Assembly: GCF_945859705.1 (NCBI RefSeq)
Contig: NC_079134.1
Location: 68,816,625 to 68,880,624, forward strand
Source of the DNA: Episyrphus balteatus
Lineage: Eukaryota > Arthropoda > Insecta > Diptera > Syrphidae
Reading direction: 5' to 3'
DNA length: 64,000 nucleotides
Of the stretch, positions 55,609 to 64,000 are shown piece by piece. Position 1 is the stretch's first letter. The number at the start of each line of letters is the position of its first letter. Below the pieces are notes generated by a model. The model was given only the letters and a program-made list of their open reading frames with translations, was not told the origin of the DNA and made no database searches. Both the position numbers and the translations under genes were made by a program.

Positions 55609-55771
55609 ATCTTATGTTCGTTTGGGTTTCATGGCAAATCGCAAAAAATGTTTGCATTACTTTAAGTTTTTTGGTTAGTCAAAAATTTTCTTACCCATAA
55701 ACTTACCAAAAAACTTAAAGTAATGCAAAAATTTTTTGCGATTTGCCATGAAACCCAAACGAACATAAGAT
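55609..55771. repeat. 67-bp-arm near-perfect hairpin
   Basis: 55609-55675 (ATCTTATGTTCGTTTGGGTT onward) is the inverse of 55705-55771 with one or two differences, separated by a 29-base loop. It would form a very stable stem if transcribed. Confidence 0.92.
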
Positions 55772-56389
55772 TTTTTTTCATAGAGAATATTCACCAAACA
55801 TGTTGAATTGATTTTCGGATTTCTCGGAGATATCGAAATGATTTAAACGGATTTTAAAAGAAGAAACTTAGTTCTTTAAGAAACCGCTACAAATATAATT
55901 ATAAAAAATTATCACGCAAGATGACATAACCTCAAAAACTGTTAAAAAAGGGTATTTTTGATTTTCTAACGGTAATATCTCAAAAACTTGATGTGATGGA
56001 ATTTTTTTGACTTTGGATTCGAGTTCAGCATACGAAAAACCATTAGAAAAGTATACCCTGACTTCTATAAAAAAAAAAACTTTGATTAGAGAAATCGAAT
56101 TGGGCAGAAAAAATGAACGGACTTAGATTCGAATATCTGAAGATCTAAAAATGCCACTAATTTGATTGAAATGCCGTTAAAAAGAGGGATATTTTTTCTA
56201 AAAATAGAGCCATTATTTGAGTTTCTACCATTATTGTTAACAGAGTTATTAACAAAAACGTGTGAAAAAGTACGTAAAAGTACGTTTTTTCATAACTTAT
56301 TAAGCTCATAAAAAACGAATAGCTCGATAGAAAATTTTAAAAAAGCTTTTTTCTTACTATTTACACCCCAAGGAACATTTCTGCATCAA
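55772..56389. other. AT-rich interior of the inverted-repeat element, no gene
   Basis: A-rich phrases such as CATAACCTCAAAAACTGTTA are typical of decayed insect repeats. Nothing else is supported. Confidence 0.4.
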
Positions 56390-56449
56390 AACATATGGAG
56401 TGCAAGACACTTCGAGTAGTGTCGCGTTCAAACGACCCGTGCTCTATAT

Positions 56450-57140
56450 TAGAGATGTCGCGAACATTGATTTGGCCGAATACCGAATATTCGGCCACGC
56501 TCCTCGGCCGAATACCGAATATTCGGCCAAGGATAATCAGAAAAAATCGTTGGTAGTTTCAAAAATTTTATACTTTGTCTCAAGAATAGATGTGGCTTAA
56601 AAAATTCCCAACAACATCTTATTGTAACGATGAATAACTGAACTACTTTTAAGATAAATGTCTGAACACACTACCTACTACTGCAAAGGTAGACATCTAA
56701 AATCGAATTATATATGAGGAGGACTGTTCGCCAAGATTTAATCAGCGGACCCATACAAGTGGTGGTCAACACATACTACAAAATTTCCAATTTTGAAAAC
56801 ATTTGCTAAAGTCTACCTTTTCTCTCCTGGGGGACAAGTGTTTACAGTAAAAGACTATTTTTCGAAGCAGGAATAGTTTCGAAGATAAACGTAATCGTTT
56901 ACTACACAACAAATGCGGAACGAGTAGTTTTCATTCACCACAAATTGCCTTTAGTAGATTATAAGTACTAAAATTACAATTTTTTAATAAAATACACATT
57001 TTGGTATAATAATTTATGTCTTTTTTCTTCTCCATTTGGTATTCGGTATTCGGCCGAATAGTTTAACTATTCGGCCGAATACCGAATACCAGAAAAATAG
57101 GCCGAATACCGAATAGTGGCCGAATAGTTCGCGGCATCTA
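56450..57140. mobile_element. hAT-type MITE with TAGAGATG ends and 8-bp target duplication
   Basis: CTCTATAT flanks both sides exactly (56442-56449, 57141-57148). Termini are TAGAGATGTCGCGAAC and the inverse of TAGATGCCGCGAAC. Several palindromic units built on GGCCGAATACCGAATATTCG lie near both ends (56470-56530, 57030-57125). TA-ended repeats with 8-bp duplications fit hAT. A gypsy LTR fragment lies inside. Confidence 0.92.
56623..56700 (-). repeat. Gypsy LTR end fragment inside the hAT MITE
   Basis: TGTAACGATGAATAACTGAA and onward through CACTACCTACTACTGCAAAGG match the outer end of the gypsy LTR (16000-16087, minus strand) with a few changes. It breaks off after about 78 bp. Confidence 0.85.
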
Positions 57141-59561
57141 CTCTATATACCAATTATATAAACGAAATGGCTTCTTCTTTGAAAGGAGATCCTAAATCGT
57201 TTTGGAAATTTGTGAACACGAAGAAAAACTCTGATGGCTATCCTGCTAATTTTATCCATGAAAACTTGTTGTTGCAAACACCATCTGACATTTGCAATGC
57301 CTTCGCTAATTACTTTCGCAACTCTTTTGTTGATGCACCTTTTGATGTTGATGAAGATTATTTTAAATGTCTACATGCCCAAACGAGTTGTAACAATATT
57401 CCTGTGCAGCATGACACAGTTTTAGATCTTCTTTCATCGCTCAAAGATGATTATTCATCTGGTCCAGATGCCATTCCCCCAATTCTTTTAAAAAAGTGTA
57501 GGAACACTAGACTGGGCCAAAAAAATAAAATATTTTTTTTTTGAAAGTAACTTCGAAAATCATGTTCAGGATGATGAAAAAAACATTTGGTGAAAATTTG
57601 AGCCGTTAAAAAAAATTTTAAGAGGTCTATCATCGGTGTTTTTTATTTTTATACATGATATGATGTTTTACAACAGAACTGCTAGACGATCAAAGTAAAA
57701 AAAATTTCTGTTCATTTTTTCTTATATAAAATTAAATTTCCTACAAAAAAGATCTTATTGAAAATTTTCGTCAGACGAGCAGTATTCGAGTAATTAAGCT
57801 TTTTAAATCGAAGTGTTTTTTCAATTTGCCTGTTTCACTTTGGAATTTTGTGATGAGCAAATAAGTGAATAGAAAAATAAAACCTTGACAGATTCTTATA
57901 GGAAATTTAATTCTCTACAAAAAAGGTCTTGTAGTAATTTGCCCTAAATTGAGTTTTGAAGAAGTTATTCACGATTTAAATCGAGAAAAAAATTAAAAAA
58001 TCAATTTTCAATTTCAAAATTTTCTAATTCACTGAAAATTCAATATTTTCAAATTAGCAAGATGTTTTCTTGTAGGGAATTAAACGTTCTATAAAAAGTT
58101 CCTTGGCAGCAAATTAATTGCTTTAACCGTTTAGAAGATAATCGTATTCAAATCGCAAATGCATACTTGTCATAAGAAAACTATTGAAATCAGTGGGCAT
58201 TGGTTTTGATACGAATATCTATAAGGAACACATTAGTTCAGCCCCTTCTCTTTTTGTTCGAGCTGTCACTCAAATCAGGGAAATTTCCGTGTCTATGGAA
58301 GAAATCATTTCTTACTCCAATTTTTAAAAAAGGTGATAAGACATTAATTACCAACTATAGACCTATTTCCAAACTATCTTGCATTCCGAAGGTCTTTGGA
58401 CAAGTTGTTTGTGAGAGTATCGCTTTTTTCAGTAAAAATCTTATATGTGAGCAGCAGCACGGGTTTGTAAGAAAAAGATCAACTGTAACAAACCTGCTCA
58501 CCTTTCTTCAAAAATGTTCAAATGCATTAGAGCAGGGAAGTGAAGTAGACTGCGTATACACAGACTTTTCAAAGGCATTTGATCAGCTTAGGGTCCTTAG
58601 GTCCTATCAGGTAAAATTTAGAAACTGTCTTTCAGATTCTTTCATTGCTCACTCAGGTGTTCCTCAAGGAAGCCACCTGGGCCCTTTTTTATTCATTCTC
58701 GCTATAAATGATGTAACATCATCCATGCGTTCGAGTGAAATTTTAATATTTGCTGACGACATGAAGATATTCAAAATAATTAAATCTAACGTTCTTTTAC
58801 AGAACGATATTAATAGTTTTAGTGTTTGGTGTGAAAAAAATGGTCTAACACTTAACCCAGTTAAATGCCAGACAATTACTTTTTCTAGGAAAAGATTTCC
58901 GAGTGTTTTTGATTATTGCATTTTGCAACAGCAACTTTTTCGAGTTGACCATTTCAGGGACTCAAATTTAGAATTCACTGAACACATCAATTACATTATA
59001 AATAAAGCTAACTCTATGCTCGGTTTTATTAAACGTTGGGCAAAGGAATTTATTGACCCCTATGTTACACTTTCCTTATATAATTGTTACGTTCGACCCC
59101 ATCTTGAATATGCTTCGCACGTTTGGACTCCATTTTATGAAATTCACAAAAGCAGTATTGAATCAATTCAACATAATTTCATAAGATTTGCTCTAAAGGG
59201 ACTTCCTTAGTCTGTTCCTTATAACCTGCCTCCATATCAACAAAGGATCCAACTTCTTCAGATTCAAACTCTATATCAAAGACGAGTTAATAATGACCTA
59301 ATATTTCTCCATCAACTTCTTAATGGAGACATTGATGCTCCAACCTTGTTAGCCTGTATCGGGATTAATTATCGCGGAGGGTCTCACCACCTTCGAAGAT
59401 TTGAACTTTTACACGTTGACTTTCATAGAACAAACTATGGGATACATGAACCTCTTAATCGTATGTGTAAACTTTTTAACTTAAACACATCTTATATCGA
59501 CTTTAATATAAGTAAGGTGGGTTTGAAAAAAAGTTTTCGGACCAGTGCACCACTATCGTAA
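57141..59561 (+). pseudogene. LINE reverse transcriptase, nested insertions, one deletion and one stop
   Basis: LYTNYINEMASSLKGD, FWKFVNTKKNSDGYP and SSGPDAIPPILLKKCRN are read up to 57507. The frame resumes after the insertion with TLVQPLLFLFELSLKSG, NYRPISKLSCIPKVF, QQHGFVRKRSTVTNL and YTDFSKAFDQL. There about 30 residues are deleted. GVPQGSHLGP, the catalytic IFADDMK box and RPHLEYASHVW follow. TAG at 59208-59210 interrupts KGLP, but the same frame then runs to 59561 with a complete C-terminus (NLPPYQQRIQLLQ, then HRTNYGIHEPLNR). Confidence 0.92.
57508..58223. mobile_element. 716-bp element with 8-bp target duplication, copy 1
   Basis: AGGAACAC flanks both sides exactly (57500-57507 and 58224-58231), inside the LINE reading frame; removing it restores CRNTLVQP. 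It begins TAGACTGGGCC and ends ATCTATA; the terminal inverted repeats are weak. A second copy of its left two thirds is at 60414-60892. Confidence 0.9.
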
Positions 59562-60413
59562 TTGTTTTTCAATGTCTGTATTAATTTTATAATGTAATAT
59601 ATGTTAATTGTTAGTTTTGTATCGTAGTATATATTTTTGTGCATGTGTTATTTACTAACCACTAACACATGCACTTATGATGAGCCTCTGATTGTAGACT
59701 GCAGCTTGCTCTAAGCTCACTAGGTACATCGGAAATTTCTAAAGTGTACAAAAAAAAAAAAAACGAAGTTTAACCAACACTAAATTAACAGTTAATTTAA
59801 TTTTTAATGGAAAACATGCAATGTATTTGTGCAAAAGAGAACAAAAACAGCGAAAAAACGATAAATGTAAAAAATTTCGATTTTTTTTTTTAATTTCTTC
59901 AAAAAAATCACTAAACTTTCAAATAAATTGTTCAAAATTGTTTATAATGTCTTTCGGCTGGTAGCAAATAACGTTTGAGCAGAATTATAAGCTACATAAA
60001 TATTGTTTTTGGTTGAAAATGACTAAAAACAGTGGGAAACTCACAAAATAATTGAAAAAAACTTTCGAAAAAAATTTTGTTCGAAGTCGTACCGATAAAT
60101 CGAAAAACTAATGACGCCAATCGATTTCTCGGGTCCGAAATAGGGCGAAACAGTTAATCGCGCATCTGTCTCAAAAATTTTTTTCAAAAAACTTTCACAG
60201 TGTTATTATTATTATTATTATAATTTATTAACTATAATTAAAATTATAGTGCTAATATAAAGAAAACGAGCTCAAGTTGCTTAGACTTCCGGCTCTGAGG
60301 TAGTTTAAAATTCAAAAACGTACTTAAATCTAAATTTAAATCTAATTCTAACTTCATATTTTGAAAAAGAAAAAAAAAATTATAATTATTTAATAATAGG
60401 ATTGTATAGGTAT

Positions 60414-60892
60414 TAGACTGGGCCAAAAAAATAAAATATTTTTTTTTTGAAAGTTACTTCGAAAATCTTGTTCAGGATGATGAAAAAAAAATTTGGTGAA
60501 AATTTGAGCCGTTAAAAATAATTTTAAGAGGTCTATCATCGGTGTTTTTTATTTTTATACATGATATGATGTGTTACAACAGAACTGCTAGACGATCAAA
60601 GTAAAAAAAATTTCTGTTCATTTTTTCTTATATAAAATTAAATTTCCTACAAAAAAGATCTAATTGAAAATTTTCGTCAGACGAGCCGTATTCGAGTAAT
60701 TAAGCTTTTTACATCGAAGTGTTTTTTCAATTTGACTGTTTCACTTTGGAATTTTGTGATGAGCAAATAAGTGAATAGAAAAATAAAACCACGACAGATT
60801 CTTATAGGAAATTTAATTCTCTACAAAAAAGGTCTTGTAGTAATTTTCCCTAAATTGAGTTCTGAAGAAGTTATTCACGATTTAAAAATTTG
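60414..60892. repeat. 716-bp family, copy 2 (partial)
   Basis: TAGACTGGGCCAAAAAAATA through TTATTCACGATTTAAA match 57508-57980 with few changes, then the copies diverge. Non-coding. Confidence 0.9.
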
Positions 60893-61375
60893 AAATCGTG
60901 AATTTTCGATTGAAAATTAGGGTGTTTTTTTGGTATAAAGTCAAAATAAGGTGAACAAATTAATATTTTAAATCAAATAAATTACAGTGTACTTGGAACA
61001 TAATAAGGTAAGTTTTCACCAAATTTCGTAGAAAAATTTTTGTATTTGAAAAAGATAAAAATAAAAAACCAAAAACTCGGTTTTTTTAATTTTTCACATA
61101 AATTTTGAGGTTATGTGAAAAAATTGTTGATACAAAAGTTGTAGATCTTTTTATTACCTACAACTTTGCCATACAACTTTTTTCTACAGGATTTGTAGTT
61201 TTGCCGGAAATCGAGATACACCATTTTTTACCATTAAAAACTCAACCCACCCACTTCCCGAACTCGGCTCGCCCGTAATTTATTTTTCCTTTCATTCTTA
61301 TCATATTCCCCTCCTTTTCCAATGGGTTTCATCCTACTATGATTTTTTTGTAAAGCCTTTAATATAATTAAATAT
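60893..61375. other. AT-rich sequence, no gene seen
   Basis: Typical decayed repeat phrases (TACAACTTTGCCATACAACTT, CCGGAAATCGAGATA) and no conserved frame. Confidence 0.35.
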
Positions 61376-61770
61376 TTTAGGGCCTATTCCCCATTTCCTA
61401 AGTTTATTTAGGACAAGATGGATGCCTATTCGGTCAAAAGCCTTTTCAAAATCTAGCGAGAGAACTGTAACATGATTTCGGCGGATAACGCATTAGATAT
61501 GTAAAAGTCTAGGTGAAGTAAAGCATCGGGGCAGCCCTTGTTTGGTTGAAAACCAACTTGATTGGGTCTTATCGGGTTCTTTGAATTAATAAACCAAAGT
61601 AAACGCTTTGCAATAATTTTCTCAAGAATTTTTGACATACAAGGTATAAGTGAGATGGGTCGGTAACCATCGACATTACTTATATTTTTATTCGGTTTAG
61701 ACAGAGGGATTATTGTTACTTGTTTCCAATTTTGAGGAATAATTCCAGTGTCAAAAATGGGCTCCGTGAA
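61376..61770 (-). pseudogene. LINE reverse transcriptase fragment (I/R1-like)
   Basis: The minus strand reads PQNWKQVTIIPLSKPNK, GYRPISLIPCMSKILEKI, RPNQVGFQPNKGCPDALLHL and, after a frameshift near 61470, LSLDFEKAFDRIG and LRKWGIGP. These are the fingers and first palm blocks of a non-LTR RT, of a family different from the other LINEs here. No catalytic YADD box remains. Confidence 0.85.
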
Positions 61771-61809
61771 GCCAGAACTGCGACCTCAAAATTTTTGAAC
61801 CAAATTTGT

Positions 61810-64000
61810 CTAATTCGTTTGTCCACCGTTTGTCCATGTTTGTCCACCCAAAATTTTCGTTTGTCCACCCTTCAAAAAAATTTTAGAGCAAATTCTTTTT
61901 TTTTATAGGAAGTCTGAAAAATGAAAAATCGTCTAAAACGGTCAAATTTTGAGATAGGCGTATAAAACCAACTGCAATCGTTTGTCCACCTCGAGTTCTA
62001 TATACATACCAAATATTATCGTTTTTCCACCCCCCGTTTAGGAGCAATTTAAAAAACAAATTTTGCACTGAAAAATTAAAACTCCCCTAAAATCCCCAAA
62101 AATCAATTTTCATCAAAAATTCAAACTGCTGTCGTTTGTCCACCTCGAGTTCTTTACGTATACCAAAAATCATCGTTTGTCCACCCTCTGTTTAGGAGAT
62201 ATTCCAAAAAGAATTTTTTTATAGCAACTTAAAAAAAAGTACGCATACACCACAGTGTACCTCTACTGAAAATTAAAAAGTCCTCAAAAATTATTATTTT
62301 TCAAAAATTCAAACGGCAATCGTTTGTCCACCTCGAGAAATGTATACAAACAAAAAATCATCGTTTGTCCACCCTACGTTTAGGAGATATTCAAAAAACA
62401 AAATTTGTACTGAAAAATTCGAAGTCCCAAAAAATCTCCAAAAATTGACTTTTTTCAAAATTTCAAATTTCTGTCGTTTGTCCTCCTGGAGTTCTACACG
62501 TATGCCAAAAATCGTCGTTTGTCCACCCTACGTTTAAAAGATATTCAAAAAACAAAATTTGTACTGAAAAATTCGAAGTCCCAAAAAATCTCCAAAAATT
62601 GACTTTTTTCAAAATTTCAAATTTCTGTCGTTTGTCCACCTGGAGTTCTACACGTATGCCAAAAATCGTCGTTTGTCCACCCTACGTTTAAAAGATATTC
62701 AAAAAACAAAATTTGTACTCAAAATTTCAAAGTCCCAAAAAATCTCCAAAAATTGACTTTTTTCAAAATTTCAAATTTCTGTCGTTTGTCCACCTCGAGT
62801 TCTATACGTATGCCAAAAATCGTCGTTTGTCCACCCTACGTTTAAAAGATATTCAAAAAACAAATTTTGTACTGAAAATTTCAAAGTCCCATAAAATCTC
62901 CAAAATTTGACTTTTTTCAAAATTTCAAATTTCTGTCGTTTGTCCACCTCGAGTTCTATACGTATGCCAAAAATCGTCGTTTGTCCACCCTACGTTTAAA
63001 AGATATTCAAAAAACAAAATTTGTACTGAAAATTTCAAAGTCCCAAAAAATCTCCAAAAATTGACTTTTTTCAAAATTTCAAATTTCTGTCGTTTGTCCA
63101 CCTCGAGTTCTACACGTATGCCAAAAATCGTCGTTTGTCCACTCTACGTTTAGAAGATATTCAAAAAACAAATTTTGTACTGAGAAATCGAAAAAAAAAT
63201 ATTACGCATACACCAGAGTGAAAATTTCAAAATCCTCAAAAATTACTTTTTTTCAAAAATTCAAACGGCAATCGTTTGTCCACCTCGAGAAATGGATACA
63301 AACAAAAAATCATCGTTTGTCCACCCTACGTTTAGGAGATATTCAAAAAACAAAATTTGTACTGAAAAATTCGAAGTCCCAAAAAATCTCCAAAAATTGA
63401 CTTTTTTCAAAATTTCAAATTTCTGTCGTTTGTCCACCTCGAGTTCTACACGTATGCCGTCGTTTGTCCACCCTACGTTTAAAAGATATTCAAAAAACAA
63501 AATTTGTACTGAAAATTTCAAAGTCCCAAAAAATCTCCAAAAATTGACTTTTTTCAAAATTTCAAATTTCTGTCGTTTGTCCACCTCGAGTTCTACACGT
63601 ATGCCAAAAATCGTCGTTTGTCCACCCTACGTTTAGAAGATATTCAAAAAACAAATTTTGTACTGAGAAATCGAAAAAAAAATATTACGCATACACCAGA
63701 GTGAAAATTTAAAAATCCTCAAAAATTACTTTTTTTCAAAAATTCAAACGGCAATCGTTTGTCCACCTCGAGAAATGGATACAAACAAAAAATCATCGTT
63801 TGTCCACCCTACGTTTAGGAGATATTCAAAAAACAAAATTTGTACTGAAAAATTCGAAGTCCCAAAAAATCTCCAAAAATTGACTTTTTTCAAAATTTCA
63901 AATTTCTGTCGTTTATCCACCTTACTTTCAGAAAATATTTAAAAAAACAAAAAATTCAAGGTCCCATAAAATCCACTAAAATTTTTGTTTCAAAAATGTT
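61810..64000. repeat. Satellite array, 154-bp unit (CGTTTGTCCACC)
   Basis: CGTCGTTTGTCCACCCTACG recurs every 154 bp at 62514, 62668, 62822, 62976 and 63130. Each unit has two GTTTGTCCACC boxes (one followed by TCGAG, one by CTACG). A variant containing ATATTACGCATACACC recurs at about 63201 and 63681, a roughly 480-bp higher-order period. Frames on both strands are open only because of the repeat. The array runs off the window and is more degenerate at its left edge. Confidence 0.95.

Larger units (their letters stand above)
56390..59762 (+). mobile_element. LINE family 1, copy 2 (with two nested insertions)
   Basis: Same family as the LINE at 11.6-15.4 kb, 5' truncated at about 56390. It ends in a poly(A) stretch at about 59749-59762 that directly touches the right inverted arm. 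It is interrupted at 56450-57140 and 57508-58223. Confidence 0.85.
55153..60202. mobile_element. 5 kb element with about 410-bp terminal inverted repeats
   Basis: 55153-55568 is the imperfect reverse complement of 59764-60202, starting CACTGTG at each end; shared blocks include TTTCGCCCTATTTCGGACCC and TTGCACAAATACATTGCATG. TTATTA flanks both ends, although the right flank is a (TTA)n run so the target duplication is uncertain. The interior holds a hairpin, LINE family 1 copy 2 and further nested insertions. No transposase of its own is visible. Confidence 0.85.

Noticed and set aside
62340..63636. Open frames on both strands with repeated FKISNFCRLS- or KKVNFWRFFG-like phrases
   Set aside because: They are translations of the 154-bp satellite; the same phrases recur with the repeat period and in opposite strands.
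61810..64000. Regular spacing suggesting a CRISPR-like array
   Set aside because: Whole 154-bp units are repeated without unique spacers, and the context is eukaryotic; it is a satellite.

Overview
This window looks like repeat-rich, AT-rich nuclear DNA from an insect, most likely a fly. The one clear host gene encodes an ELMO/Ced-12-type protein. Nearly everything else is transposable elements: Jockey-type LINEs, Ty3/gypsy and BEL/Pao retrotransposons, Tc1, hAT and piggyBac-type DNA transposons, many MITEs and a satellite. The dipteran assignment is inferred from the look of the ELMO protein and the mix of elements; no species is recognised.

Layout. 1-9.1 kb is a tandem segmental duplication. 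Its ancestral unit (block A, LTR/BEL-gag block C, hAT remnant plus Tc1 block B) occurs twice, and the first copy has lost block C. A 3.3 kb LINE with a 17-bp target duplication sits in the second Tc1 copy, and a 111-bp-arm palindrome closes the region. 9.36-10.8 kb is a DNA transposon with 38-bp inverted repeats and a broken protein carrying a DNCGAQNKN motif. 11.6-15.4 kb is a LINE broken inside its endonuclease by a 1.3 kb insertion. 15.59-21.56 kb is an almost complete Ty3/gypsy element on the minus strand whose Gag begins with a SAP-like domain. A second, LTR-less copy lies at 29.58-32.47 kb on the plus strand, with a third fragment at 34.5 kb.

22.09-26.72 kb is a 4.6 kb non-coding element with inverted ends and an 8-bp target duplication. 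27-40 kb is a series of MITE and foldback insertions. Several are datable against empty sites in the window, and one is piggyBac-like with TTAA flanks. 41.69-43.73 kb holds the main coding exon of the ELMO/Ced-12 gene (minus strand). Its probable upstream intron carries a 3.1 kb element bounded by a perfect 13-bp target duplication. 48.3-51 kb is a further decayed LINE. 51.45-53.3 kb is a DNA element hiding minus-strand transposase-like remnants. 55.15-60.2 kb is a nest: a MITE broken by a long-inverted-repeat element, which holds a LINE, which holds a hAT-type MITE and a 716-bp element, each with 8-bp target duplications. 61.8-64 kb is a 154-bp-unit satellite running off the window.

Functionally only the ELMO gene looks intact and under constraint. 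Every transposon open reading frame of appreciable length carries a frameshift, stop or deletion. The value of the window lies in its layered insertion history and in a few less usual protein architectures (SAP-Gag; the DNCGAQNKN transposon).
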